From Actinomycetales bacterium (lineage in GTDB: Bacteria > Actinomycetota > Actinomycetes > Actinomycetales > Dermatophilaceae), in assembly GCA_016715285.1 (NCBI GenBank), contig JADKAO010000001.1, positions 372,001-436,000 of the forward strand: a stretch of DNA of 64,000 nucleotides, in the 5' to 3' direction. Numbering within the stretch: position 1 is the first letter of the stretch; every line of letters starts with the position of its first letter. The translations under genes and the position numbers were made by a program. A model generated the notes under the pieces. It saw only the letters and a list, made by a program, of their open reading frames with translations. It did not search any database and was not told the DNA's origin. Of this stretch, positions 34,248 to 43,554 are shown in pieces.

Positions 34248-36056
34248 ATGGCTAACCCGCGCACTCGCGAGCCCAGGCGCACGCTGTGGACCCTCCTCCT
34301 GCTCACCGTCATGCTCTTTGGAGGCCTCGGTGCCGCCCACAAGTGGGGGACGGCAGGCCTGACCCCCAAGCTCGGTCTTGACCTCGAGGGCGGCACCCAA
34401 ATGGTGCTCGAGCCTGTCTTGGCCGACCCCAATGCCGCCATCAGCGCTGGTCAACTCGATAAGGCTCGCGACATCATCGCGCAGCGCGTCGACTCCAATG
34501 GGGTCGCTGAGGCTGAAGTGACCACGCAGAGCGGGCGCAATATCGTCATCTCGATCCCCGGCCAGCCTGATGCCGCCACCCTCGACCAGATCCGCAAGCC
34601 GTCGCAGTTGAGGTTCCGCGCGGTCCTTGTTGCGGGTCCGGGCAGCCCACAAACGGCCGCGACCGAGACCACCAACCCGACATCCACCGGCAGCCCGAGC
34701 TCTGCTGCGCCGGCGACCTCTGGACCGATCTTCACGATGGACCCGGCTACCCCCGCGCCCGCGGTAACGGTGCCCCCCGCGAGCGCCCCCGCGACCAGCG
34801 CGAATGCGCCTATTCCGCCGGCGCTCACAGCCGCCGACCCCACCCCGCCGGTGACGAGCTCCACGAGCCCTGCCACTGGGTCGACCGCTCCCGCGACCGC
34901 GACCCCCAAGGACGCCTCTGACCTCGCGTGGATCACCCCGGAGATCGAGAAGGAGTTCGTGGCGCTGGATTGCTCCAAGGACGGTGCGATCAACGACTTC
35001 GTCGACGACCCGGCCAAGCCGCTCGTGACCTGCTCGACCGAGCGCGACGCGAAGTACATCCTCGGCCCGGTCGAGTTGGACGGCACCGATATCGCCGACG
35101 CCACGAGTGGGTATCAGCCTGGCCCCAACGGTCAGCCAACGAGCACTGTTGAGGTGACCCTCAAGTTCAACGGCGATGGGGCCAAGAAGTTCGCCACCGT
35201 CACGACCCGCTTGTTTGCACTCAAGGCAACTGACGAGACCCGCAACCGGTTCGCGGTCGTGCTCGACAAGCAGGTGATCACGGCACCGTCCACCAACGCC
35301 GTCATCGCCAACGGTCAAGCAAGCATCACGGGGAGCTTCACCATCGACTCGGCGCGGGCGCTGGCTCAGCAGTTGAAGTTCGGTGCGCTCCCGATGTCCT
35401 TCACCCTGCAGACGCAGGACGACATCAGCCCCACGCTGGGGAGCGAGCAACTTGCGCTCGGGTTGCTCGCGGGCCTCATCGGGCTCATCCTCGTCGTCGT
35501 CTACTCGCTCATCCAATACCGTCTCCTCGGGCTGGTGACGGTGGCATCGCTGATCGTCGCTGCCGCCCTGACCTACGGCGTGCTCACGCTGCTCGGCTGG
35601 ACACACAATGTCCGCCTCACTATGGCTGGCGTCACGGGTGTCATCGTGGCGATCGGTGTCACAGCAGACTCGTTCATCGTGTACTTCGAGCGCATCCGCG
35701 ACGAGGTGCGCGAGGGTCGTCCCTTGGTCGCTGCCGTTGAGGCAGGGTGGGGTCGCGCTAAGCGGACGATCCTGGCTGCCGACGCGGTCAACCTCATCGC
35801 GGCCGTCGTGCTCTACCTTCTCGCCGCCAGTAACGTCCGTGGCTTCGCCTTCACCTTGGGTGTCACGACGTTGATCGACCTTGCGGTGGTGTTCCTCTTC
35901 ACCCACCCGGTCGTCGGGATCCTCGCGCACACGAAGTTCTTCGGGGGCGGCCACCCCTGGTCGGGTCTCGACCCCAACCGCCTGGGTGCCACCACCCGCT
36001 ACGTGGGCCGCGGCAAGTTCGCGACGCCCGCTCTTTCAACCGAGGGGAAGGCCTGA
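34248..36056 (+). CDS. secD: protein translocase subunit SecD
   Basis: SecD with SecF uses proton motive force to help export through SecYEG. 602 residues. An N-terminal helix (LWTLLLLTVMLFGGLGAAHK) is followed by GLDLEGGTQMVLEP and the P1 region (QRVDSNGVAEAEV). Residues ~140-225 are a Pro/Thr/Ala/Ser-rich insert, not part of the fold. P1 resumes with QITAPSTNAVI-like sequence, and the RND-type membrane part carries VTGVIVAIGVTADSFIVYFERIRDE. It starts nine bases after yajC. Confidence 0.95.
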   Translation: MANPRTREPRRTLWTLLLLTVMLFGGLGAAHKWGTAGLTPKLGLDLEGGTQMVLEPVLADPNAAISAGQLDKARDIIAQRVDSNGVAEAEVTTQSGRNIVISIPGQPDAATLDQIRKPSQLRFRAVLVAGPGSPQTAATETTNPTSTGSPSSAAPATSGPIFTMDPATPAPAVTVPPASAPATSANAPIPPALTAADPTPPVTSSTSPATGSTAPATATPKDASDLAWITPEIEKEFVALDCSKDGAINDFVDDPAKPLVTCSTERDAKYILGPVELDGTDIADATSGYQPGPNGQPTSTVEVTLKFNGDGAKKFATVTTRLFALKATDETRNRFAVVLDKQVITAPSTNAVIANGQASITGSFTIDSARALAQQLKFGALPMSFTLQTQDDISPTLGSEQLALGLLAGLIGLILVVVYSLIQYRLLGLVTVASLIVAAALTYGVLTLLGWTHNVRLTMAGVTGVIVAIGVTADSFIVYFERIRDEVREGRPLVAAVEAGWGRAKRTILAADAVNLIAAVVLYLLAASNVRGFAFTLGVTTLIDLAVVFLFTHPVVGILAHTKFFGGGHPWSGLDPNRLGATTRYVGRGKFATPALSTEGKA

Positions 36057-36057
36057 G

Positions 36058-37245
36058 ATGGGCTCCATCGCGCAGTGGGGTAACGACCTCTACACCGGCA
36101 AGCGGTCCATCGACTTCATCGGCCGGCAAAAGCAGTGGTATGCGGTGTCCGCCATCCTCATCGTGTTGGCGTTGGTCGGCTTCTTTGTCCGCGGCCTCAA
36201 CTTCGGGATCGAGTTCCGGGGTGGCTCGGAGTATCGCTTGAGCGGGGTCGCGAACACCGCCAACTATGAGGACAAGGCCAAGACGGCGATCTCCGAAGCC
36301 GGCATCGACGGCAACGTGCTGGCCACCGTCATTGGTGGCAACAGCGTCCGGGTCCAGACGGTCGCGGCTGGCGAGCGCAACGACGCGGCGAAGGCATCCT
36401 TGGCCAAAGCCTTTGGCGTCCCGCAGACCGCGGTCTCTGCCTCATTGATCGGCCCCTCATGGGGAGAGTCGGTGAGCCAGAAGGCAATTCAGGCGCTATT
36501 CGTGTTCCTCGTCCTCGTGGGATTGGTCATGGCGGCCTACTTCCGAACGTGGAAGATGGCGCTTTCGAGTTTGGTGGCCCTCATCCACGACCTCATCGTC
36601 ACAGTCGGGATCTATGCCCTCTTTGGCTTCGAGATCACGCCGTCGTCGATGATCGGCTTCCTGACGATCCTTGGCTACTCCCTCTATGACACCGTCGTCG
36701 TCTTCGACAAGGTCCGCGAGAACACCGCTGAGGCATTCGGCAGCCGCCGCATGTCCTACTCCGCCGCGGCGAACCTCGCTGTGAACCAGACGCTGGTCCG
36801 GTCGATCAACACGACTGTCGTGGCCCTCTTGCCGATCCTCGCGATCCTCGTCGTCGGCTTCACCAAGCTCGGCCCAGGCACCCTGCTCGACCTCAGTCTT
36901 GCGTTGTTCGTCGGTATCGCTGTAGGCGCTTACTCATCAATCTTCATCGCAACCCCGTTGCTCGTCGACCTCCGCCGCGGTGAGCCTGCGGTCGCCGAGC
37001 TTGCTGCCCAGGTGGCTAAGAACCGCGGCAAGGAGGGCAGCGACCGCTCGACATCGGGGGCAGCGGCTCCAGGAGCCACAGCACGCGACTCGGGCACGGA
37101 AGCCAGTGCCCGGCATACCAGTACTGCGGTCCTGGACGACCACCGCGAAATCGCGCCGACAGACTCACTGGGGCGCCCCGTGCACAAATGGGCAACCACG
37201 GGACCGCGCCAGCAGCCCAAGCGAATCCCCAAGTCGAAACGCTGA
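36058..37245 (+). CDS. secF: protein translocase subunit SecF
   Basis: The SecD partner, 395 residues with six helices and a periplasmic-side P4 domain. Typical blocks are GLNFGIEFRGGSEYR after helix 1, LGYSLYDTVVVFDKVRENT, and NQTLVRSINTTVVALLPI. A basic, disordered C-terminal tail of about 80 residues (KNRGKEGSDRS to RIPKSKR) extends beyond the membrane part, common in actinobacteria. ATG 36058 lies just after the secD TGA. The stop overlaps apt. Confidence 0.95.
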   Translation: MGSIAQWGNDLYTGKRSIDFIGRQKQWYAVSAILIVLALVGFFVRGLNFGIEFRGGSEYRLSGVANTANYEDKAKTAISEAGIDGNVLATVIGGNSVRVQTVAAGERNDAAKASLAKAFGVPQTAVSASLIGPSWGESVSQKAIQALFVFLVLVGLVMAAYFRTWKMALSSLVALIHDLIVTVGIYALFGFEITPSSMIGFLTILGYSLYDTVVVFDKVRENTAEAFGSRRMSYSAAANLAVNQTLVRSINTTVVALLPILAILVVGFTKLGPGTLLDLSLALFVGIAVGAYSSIFIATPLLVDLRRGEPAVAELAAQVAKNRGKEGSDRSTSGAAAPGATARDSGTEASARHTSTAVLDDHREIAPTDSLGRPVHKWATTGPRQQPKRIPKSKR

Positions 37246-37796
37246 TGGCGGTGCCCCACCCGACCGGCGCGGATCCGGCAGTCCGTGACCTCGTCGCCGG
37301 GCTGCTTCGGGATATCCCGGACTTCCCCAAACCGGGAGTTCTGTTCAAGGACTTCACCCCGCTGCTCGCCAACGGGCCAGCACTGCAAGCGATCACGGAC
37401 GACGTCGTGCGACGGTATGCCGGGCAGGTGGATGTTGTGGTCGGCGTGGAGGCGCGCGGATTCATCCTTGGAGCTGCGGTCGCATATGCCTTGGGAGTCG
37501 GGTTTGTGCCTGTGCGCAAAGCGGGCAAGCTCCCCGGCAGAACGCACCAGGCCGAATACACGCTGGAATATGGCACCGCCACCTTGGAGCTTCACGTTGA
37601 CGCCTTCTTGGAGGGTGAGCGAGCCCTGATCATGGACGACGTCCTCGCCACTGGTGGCACCGCGGTTGCCACCTGCGATCTCGTCGAGCGCGCTGGAGCG
37701 ACCGTGACTGCACTGGAGTTCGTCCTCGACATCGGTTTCCTCAAAGGCCGTGACGCCCTCGCTGGTCGGCAAGTGCACTCGTTGATCACCTCATGA
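37245..37796 (+). CDS. apt: adenine phosphoribosyltransferase
   Basis: Apt salvages adenine to AMP with PRPP. 183 residues. The family start region LLRDIPDFPKPGVLFKDFTP, the VVGVEARGFILGAAVA block, RKAGKLPGRT and the PRPP-binding loop ALIMDDVLATGGTA are all present. ATG 37245 overlaps the secF stop (TGATG); upstream extension to 37188 runs through secF and is unlikely. Lying between secF and rsh is usual in actinomycetes. Confidence 0.95.
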   Translation: MAVPHPTGADPAVRDLVAGLLRDIPDFPKPGVLFKDFTPLLANGPALQAITDDVVRRYAGQVDVVVGVEARGFILGAAVAYALGVGFVPVRKAGKLPGRTHQAEYTLEYGTATLELHVDAFLEGERALIMDDVLATGGTAVATCDLVERAGATVTALEFVLDIGFLKGRDALAGRQVHSLITS

Positions 37797-37840
37797 CATG
37801 ACGTGATGGGCCTCCCGTTGGCGGCGACTACACTTCCGGC

Positions 37841-40315
37841 ATGAGTGAGCAGGCGCGCTCCGATTCGCCGGTGACGACTGCCCCACCATCGTCAGGCACG
37901 CCTGGCACGATGGTGACGGTGCCTCCGGCGGCTCAAGATGTCACAGAGGCGGTGCCTGCTGGAGACGCGGCCGAGGTCCCCACCGTGGTACTGCCGGCGC
38001 GAGCGCTGCCCTCTGCGCCTGCCAGTTCGCACACCTCACCGTCGTGGATGAGGTCAACCCTCCGACGGATTGCCACCCCCAAAACTGTCCCGAACGTCGC
38101 TCTTGAACCCGTCCTCGCGACGGTGCGCGACCACCACTCGCGGGCTGATCTGAGCACAATTATCCGCGCTTACGAGGTTGCTGAGCGGGCTCACGAGGGC
38201 CAGCTTCGGCAAAGCGGTGACCCCTACATCACCCACCCGCTCACCGTGGCCCAGATTCTCGCTGGACTCGGGATGACCCCGCACACGATCGCGGCAGCGC
38301 TCCTGCACGACACGGTGGAAGACACCGATTACACCCTCGAGCAGCTGAGGATCGACTTCGGGGACGAGATCGCTGGGCTCGTCGACGGCGTGACCAAGCT
38401 CGACAAGGTGACATGGGGCGAGGCGGCTAAGGCTGAAACCGTCCGCAAGATGGTCGTCGCGATGGCTCGTGACATCCGAGTGCTCGTTATCAAGCTCGCT
38501 GACCGCCTTCACAACGCGCGCACGTGGAAATACTTGCCTGCCGACCGGGCGACCCGACAGGCCGAAGAGACCCTCGAGATCTATGCTCCGCTGGCTCACC
38601 GCCTCGGGATGAACACCATCAAATGGGAGCTCGAGGACCTCGCCTTCGCCACGCTCAAGCCAAAGCAATTCGAGGAGATCGTCGCTCTGGTGAGCGACCA
38701 CGCGCCAGCACGCGAGGAGTACCTCGCGTCGGTGCGGACCGAAGTCAGCGATGTCCTCAAGGAATCCGGGCTCAAGGCCACAGTGACTGGCCGGCCCAAG
38801 CACTACTACTCGGTCTACCAAAAGATGATCGTCCGCGGTCGCGACTTCGAGGACATCTTCGACCTCATCGCGGTGCGAGTCCTGGTCGAGAACATTCGCG
38901 ACTGCTATGCCGCGCTGGGCTTCCTGCACGCTAAGTGGACGCCCGTGCCGGGGCGCTTCAAGGACTACATCGCGATGCCGAAGTTCAACATGTACCAGTC
39001 GCTACACACCACGGTGATCGGGCCGCAAGGCAAGGCCGTCGAAATCCAGATCCGCAGCCACACCATGCACCGGCGCGCGGAATATGGCGTTGCGGCGCAC
39101 TGGAAGTACAAGGAAGAGCGCCGCAAGGGTAAGCCCAGCGAGGGCGGCGTCAACGATATGGCCTGGCTCCGTCGACTCCTGGACTGGCAGCGCGACACCG
39201 CCGATCCGGGAGAGTTCCTCGACTCACTTCGCTTCGAGATCAGTGGGGGAGAGGTCTACGTCTTTACCCCGAAGGGCTCGGTCGTGGCACTTCCCGTGGG
39301 GTCCACTCCGGTCGACTTCGCGTATGCCGTGCACACTGAAGTGGGGCATCACTGTATCGGCGGGCGGGTCAACGGTCGCCTAGTGCCGCTCGACTCTCCC
39401 CTAGAGAATGGCGTCACAGTCGAAATCATCACGTCGAAGGCCGACGGTGCAGGGCCATCGCGTGACTGGTTGAACTTCGTCAAGAGCGCTCGGGCTCGCA
39501 ACAAGATCCGGCAGTGGTTTACCAAGGAGCGCCGCGAAGAGGCCATCGAGCAAGGCCGCGACGCGATCGCGAAGTACGTGCGGAAGCAAGGTCTCCCCCT
39601 GCAGCGACTCATGACGGGGGAGAGCCTCACCGCGCTGGCGCGGGACTTGCGGTATCAGGACATCGACAGCCTGCTGGCGGCTGTAGGCGATGGGCATCTG
39701 TCAGCCCAGCACGTGGTTGGCCGGTTCATGGAGTCCCTCGGCGGAGAGGAGGCAACCCAGGAGGACATCGCGGAGGCTCTTCCGCTCAAGTCTCCCCGGG
39801 TGGGTCGTCGTTCAGACTCTGGAGTCGTCGTGGTTGGCACCGACGACGTCTGGGTCAAGGTCGCCCGATGCTGCACACCTGTTCCAGGTGACCCCATCAT
39901 CGGATTCGTCACCCGCGGCAAGGGGGTGTCCGTTCACAGCACTCACTGCTCCAACGCGGGTTCACTCCGGCAGGAACCCGAGCGGCTTATTGATGTCAAA
40001 TGGGAGCCAACGAACTCCAGCATGTTTAACGTGCAACTCCAAGTTGAGGCCTTTGATCGGCCGGGCTTGCTCTCTGATATCACGAGAGTGATGTCAGATC
40101 ACCACATCAACATTCTCGACGCGACGATGCACATCAACCGTGAGCGGATTGCGACGTCCAGGTTCTTTTTCGAGTTGGCTGACCCGGCCCATCTCGAATA
40201 CATCATCAAGGCCCTGCACAAGGTGCAAGGGGTTTTTGACGTCCGCCGAGGCAGTACTCAGGCGGCCAAGCCTAACGAGCGCCGAACTCCTCAAGTCCCG
40301 ACCTCGCCTGCGTGA
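37841..40315 (+). CDS. rsh: bifunctional (p)ppGpp synthase/hydrolase
   Basis: An 824-residue RelA/SpoT homologue that makes and degrades the stringent alarmone. In order: a disordered N-terminus of ~90 residues; HD hydrolase (THPLTVAQILAGLG, LHDTVEDTDYTLEQL, KLADRLHNAR); synthetase (GRPKHYYSVYQKM, FDLIAVRVLV, FKDYIAMPKFNMYQSLHT); TGS (VYVFTPKGSVVALPVGSTPVD); a helical/zinc-finger region with CCTPVPGDPI; and an ACT domain (DRPGLLSDITRVMSDH). The HD motif is intact, so both activities are expected. Its 3' end overlaps the convergent DUF349 gene by 44 bases. Confidence 0.95.
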   Translation: MSEQARSDSPVTTAPPSSGTPGTMVTVPPAAQDVTEAVPAGDAAEVPTVVLPARALPSAPASSHTSPSWMRSTLRRIATPKTVPNVALEPVLATVRDHHSRADLSTIIRAYEVAERAHEGQLRQSGDPYITHPLTVAQILAGLGMTPHTIAAALLHDTVEDTDYTLEQLRIDFGDEIAGLVDGVTKLDKVTWGEAAKAETVRKMVVAMARDIRVLVIKLADRLHNARTWKYLPADRATRQAEETLEIYAPLAHRLGMNTIKWELEDLAFATLKPKQFEEIVALVSDHAPAREEYLASVRTEVSDVLKESGLKATVTGRPKHYYSVYQKMIVRGRDFEDIFDLIAVRVLVENIRDCYAALGFLHAKWTPVPGRFKDYIAMPKFNMYQSLHTTVIGPQGKAVEIQIRSHTMHRRAEYGVAAHWKYKEERRKGKPSEGGVNDMAWLRRLLDWQRDTADPGEFLDSLRFEISGGEVYVFTPKGSVVALPVGSTPVDFAYAVHTEVGHHCIGGRVNGRLVPLDSPLENGVTVEIITSKADGAGPSRDWLNFVKSARARNKIRQWFTKERREEAIEQGRDAIAKYVRKQGLPLQRLMTGESLTALARDLRYQDIDSLLAAVGDGHLSAQHVVGRFMESLGGEEATQEDIAEALPLKSPRVGRRSDSGVVVVGTDDVWVKVARCCTPVPGDPIIGFVTRGKGVSVHSTHCSNAGSLRQEPERLIDVKWEPTNSSMFNVQLQVEAFDRPGLLSDITRVMSDHHINILDATMHINRERIATSRFFFELADPAHLEYIIKALHKVQGVFDVRRGSTQAAKPNERRTPQVPTSPA

Positions 40316-41801
40316 GCCACGCCTGACGGGCAACGAGGGCCGCCTGTGCCTCGCGGACGCGCTTATCGTTGCCGGAGGCTTGCGCCTTGGCCAGGTCTGC
40401 CTCAAGTGACGCCACGGCCTTTTCCAGCTGGTCGACGAGGCTCTGTGCGCGGGCGGCCGCCTCCGGGTTGGAGGCTGACCACCGCCGATCCTCGGCCTCG
40501 CGCACAGCTTGCTCGATGCGCCGCAGCGCCTTTTCGGTGCGCTCCATGTCCGCCCGAGGGACCTTGCCGGCGGCCTCCCACTTGTCTTGGATGACGCGAA
40601 GCGACTGTTTGGTCGCCTCGAGGTCCCGCACGGGGAGCAACTTGTCGGCGTCAGCCAACAGCGCCTCTTTGACGGCAAGGTTGGCTCGGAACTCCTCGTC
40701 CTCGGCCGCCGCTACCGCGTCCTTCGCCGCGAAGAATGAGTCCTGCGCGGCCTTGAAGCGCTCCCACAGCGCGTCGTCGTCAGCGCGACTCGCGCGTCCG
40801 GCGCGCCGCCAGTCGTCCATGAGCCGTTTGAAGGCACCGGCGGTGGGGGCCCAGTCGGTGCTATTGGCGAGTCGTTCCGCCTCGGCAACAAGCTTCTCCT
40901 TAGCGCGCTTCGCTTCCCCGTGCGCCGAGTCAAGCATTGCAAAGTGGGTGCGCCGGGCCTTGTCGAACCCGTTGCGGGCGGCGCTAAAACGCTGCCACAG
41001 CGCGGCTTCAAGATCTTTGTCAAGCCGGGGGCCGCTGCGCTGGTGCTCCTTCCACAGATCGAGCAACTCCCGCATCCGCGTGCCGCTGGTCTTCCACTGG
41101 ATGCGTGCTTCCGGCTGCGCGGTAATGCCCTCCGCTTCTGCCACGAGCGCCTCTCGCGCCACCGTGGCCGCCGCCTTGGCCTGAGCGCGCGCGGCTGCCT
41201 CGATCGCTCGCCGCTCTGTCAGCGCCGCGTCGATCTCATCGAGGGTGGCCTCGAGCGCAGGGAGGTCACCGACAACTCGGGCATCGACCAGCTGCGGTCG
41301 CAGCGCCGCGATCGACTCAGCGATCTCCTTGCTCGGGACCTCTGGCTGGCCGATCCGCTGCACCAGCAGGTTGACGCTCGCCGCGAGCTCTTCATACTTG
41401 CGAATGAAATACGCGAGCGCGTCGCCCGGCGTCACGCCGGGGTAGGAACCAACCTCGCGCTCGCCATCGGGAGTGAAGACGTAGACCACGCCGTCATCAC
41501 CGACACGCCCGTATGCCGTGGACGTAGGCGGCGCTTGACGGCGTGCGAACATCGCGGGAGTAGGCACCGGTGCCGGGACCGGAGTGGGCGGCGCGGAAGA
41601 AGGCTCTGGGGTCTCACCGGCTTCGAAACTCTCGGGAGCTTCGGAGACGTCGGTCGGTTCCGACACCCCGGCCGACTCGGTTGACTCGGAGGCTTGGTTC
41701 GCCTGGGAAACCTCCGCTACGGCTACGGGGTTCTCGAGGCTCTCGGTGTTCTCGTGGCCCTCGACGCGTGCGGCTGCCTCGTGGGAATTGTGGTCGCTCA
41801 T
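40272..41801 (-). CDS. DUF349 domain-containing protein
   Basis: A 509-residue mostly helical protein. The first ~90 residues are acidic and low-complexity. Several DUF349 repeats follow, each with a W-DxWRRAGRASR-like pattern: LLDLWKEHQRSGPRLDKD, LMDDWRRAGRASRADDDALW, and VIQDKWEAAGKVPRADMER. Coiled-coil stretches predominate and no membrane segment is seen. Function unknown in actinobacteria. It is the second gene after the cyclophilin (four bases between), and its end is antisense to the rsh 3' end. Confidence 0.88.
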   Translation of the reverse strand: MSDHNSHEAAARVEGHENTESLENPVAVAEVSQANQASESTESAGVSEPTDVSEAPESFEAGETPEPSSAPPTPVPAPVPTPAMFARRQAPPTSTAYGRVGDDGVVYVFTPDGEREVGSYPGVTPGDALAYFIRKYEELAASVNLLVQRIGQPEVPSKEIAESIAALRPQLVDARVVGDLPALEATLDEIDAALTERRAIEAAARAQAKAAATVAREALVAEAEGITAQPEARIQWKTSGTRMRELLDLWKEHQRSGPRLDKDLEAALWQRFSAARNGFDKARRTHFAMLDSAHGEAKRAKEKLVAEAERLANSTDWAPTAGAFKRLMDDWRRAGRASRADDDALWERFKAAQDSFFAAKDAVAAAEDEEFRANLAVKEALLADADKLLPVRDLEATKQSLRVIQDKWEAAGKVPRADMERTEKALRRIEQAVREAEDRRWSASNPEAAARAQSLVDQLEKAVASLEADLAKAQASGNDKRVREAQAALVARQAWLTQARSGLEEFGAR

Positions 41802-41805
41802 GGTC

Positions 41806-42591
41806 TTAGCCCTTCGCCTTCGTCGACACCGAGAGGATGCTGATGGGCGCCAGAGGGCTCATCTGGTCGGTGGGGTTCACTCCTGCAGCCGCGATCTTGT
41901 TGACGATATCCATCCCGCTGGTGACCTGACCGAAGATTGAATAGCCGCCACCAGCCGTGGGGAGCGTAGTGTCCTTGTAGACGATGAAGAACTGATCGCC
42001 ATTGCTGTTCGGGTCGCTCGTGCGCGCCATCGCGATGGTGCCTGCCGGGTACTTCCCATCAGCGGGCGCGTTCTCGATCCCATACCGATAGCCCGGCCCA
42101 GGCCCTGAGCCTGTGCCTGTGGGGTCACCACATTGCAGCACCCAAAGCCCCTCAGTGTCACCGGTCAGTCGGTGGCACGGGCTTGGCGCCCAGTAGTTCT
42201 CCTTGGCCAGCAAGAGGAATGACGAGACCGTGGCTGGAGCCTTGGTGCCGTCGAGGCTGACGGTGATGGGCCCACAGTTGGTGTTGATGGTGGCAAGGAA
42301 AGTCTTCCCGCGGGCTCCCTCGACGTCTGGAGGGCTAGTCATCTTCTTGGGGTTGGTCTGGACCGCAGGCACGGGGGTGCACCCCGGGAGGAGGGTTGGG
42401 GCAACGGTTGGGGCTGTGGATGTCGGTGCCACGGATGCGGTTGGATCAGTGCTCGCGGCTGGGTCGGTCGTGGTTGGCGACGGACTCGCTGTCACCCCGG
42501 GACTTGCGGTCAGCACATTGGCCAACCACACAAAACCGATGACAACGAGCACGACCGCGACGACCGCGATCACAGGTTGCTTGTCCCGCAC
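41806..42591 (-). CDS. membrane-anchored cyclophilin-type peptidyl-prolyl isomerase
   Basis: 261 residues. An N-terminal signal-anchor (QPVIAVVAVVLVVIGFVWLA) is followed by a Ser/Thr/Pro-rich linker and a cyclophilin domain outside the membrane: TINTNCGPITVSLDGTKAPAT, CHRLTGDTEGLWVLQCGDPTG, GTIAMARTSDPNSNGDQFFI and GYSIFGQVTSGMDIV. The active-site Arg of CHRL and the QFF motif are kept. It may help fold exported proteins. It is cotranscribed with the DUF349 gene and divergent from the MBL hydrolase. Confidence 0.9.
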   Translation of the reverse strand: MRDKQPVIAVVAVVLVVIGFVWLANVLTASPGVTASPSPTTTDPAASTDPTASVAPTSTAPTVAPTLLPGCTPVPAVQTNPKKMTSPPDVEGARGKTFLATINTNCGPITVSLDGTKAPATVSSFLLLAKENYWAPSPCHRLTGDTEGLWVLQCGDPTGTGSGPGPGYRYGIENAPADGKYPAGTIAMARTSDPNSNGDQFFIVYKDTTLPTAGGGYSIFGQVTSGMDIVNKIAAAGVNPTDQMSPLAPISILSVSTKAKG

Positions 42592-42770
42592 GGGCCACGC
42601 CTTCCTAATTGCGCCGCGAAGGCGCGCCGAATGACCAACGGTCGACCAGTCTAGGGAAGGTGGCGATGCCCGCTGACCTCATGGGGTCACGAGTCCGTGA
42701 CGGTTGGCGCTTTTGCCCCGGGTCAGGGGCCACCCGGACTTTGGCCCAACCCGTGGTTAAGCTCCCTCCT

Positions 42771-43502
42771 GTGCTGACTTTGGGGTTCCCGGCTGCGGCC
42801 TTTGAGACCAACTGTTTCGTGCTGGCGACTGGTGCGGGGCAAGAGTGCGTCATCGTCGATCCGGGGATTGGAGTGGTCGACCAACTCAGCGACGTGCTCC
42901 GCGAGTTCCGCTTGCGCCCGGCCGCCGTCCTGCTCACGCATGGTCACCTCGACCACGTTTACTCAGTCACTCCGGTATGCCGCGGCGAGGCGAGCGCGGC
43001 GTATGCCGCCCCCGGGAGCGAGGAGCTCACGGCATACATCCATCGGGATGACCGATATCGGCTCCGCAACCCTCTTGCTGGCATCGACGCGGGCCTGCGC
43101 TACATGCTCGAAGCCCAGTTCGGGCGCGCAGCGACCTGGACCGAGCCGAGCGAGGTCATCGAGCTCACTGACGGGCAACAGGTGAGTCTGGCGGGTCTGG
43201 ACTTCACCGTCCATCACGCGCCCGGACACACGGAGGGATCGGTCATGTTCTCGCTCGCGACCGTGCCCGATCAGCTCGCGGGCCAGTTCGCCTCCACCCT
43301 GATCTCTGGGGATGTGCTCTTCGCTGGATCGATTGGCCGGTGCGACCTGCCGGGCGGCGACGAGCGCGCCATGGAGCGCTCGCTCGCCACCGTCGTGCTC
43401 CCGATGCCCGATGACCGGCTCGTGCTGCCCGGCCATGGAGACCTCACCACGATTGGGCAGGAGCGGGCGACCAACCCTTATCTGCGGCGCTTGCGCACCT
43501 AA
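42771..43502 (+). CDS. MBL-fold metallo-hydrolase (glyoxalase II-like)
   Basis: A 243-residue metallo-beta-lactamase-fold hydrolase. The zinc motif HxHxDH is LLTHGHLDHVYS, with later ligands in VHHAPGHTEGSV, ISGDVLFAGSIGRCDLPGG and LPGHGDLTTI. Actinobacterial members usually precede hisS and act on thioester-like substrates, though most are unproven. I chose GTG 42771 because the domain starts LTLGFPAAAFETN; an ATG at 42666 is possible. Three octamer copies lie within 60 bases (42975-43035), one of them forcing the codons GTA-TGC-CGC. Confidence 0.87.
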   Translation: MLTLGFPAAAFETNCFVLATGAGQECVIVDPGIGVVDQLSDVLREFRLRPAAVLLTHGHLDHVYSVTPVCRGEASAAYAAPGSEELTAYIHRDDRYRLRNPLAGIDAGLRYMLEAQFGRAATWTEPSEVIELTDGQQVSLAGLDFTVHHAPGHTEGSVMFSLATVPDQLAGQFASTLISGDVLFAGSIGRCDLPGGDERAMERSLATVVLPMPDDRLVLPGHGDLTTIGQERATNPYLRRLRT

Positions 43503-43529
43503 CTGGCCATAACTCGTTTGCGGGGGTAC

Positions 43530-43545
43530 CTCCCTTCTCTGGGAG
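43530..43545 (+). promoter_or_regulatory. hairpin covering the hisS ribosome binding site
   Basis: CTCCC (43530-43534) can pair with GGGAG (43541-43545) across a six-base loop. GGGAG is the likely Shine-Dalgarno sequence, nine bases before the hisS GTG, so the hairpin would hide it. The stem is short; translational control is only a possibility. Confidence 0.3.
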
Positions 43546-43554
43546 ACTTCGCCG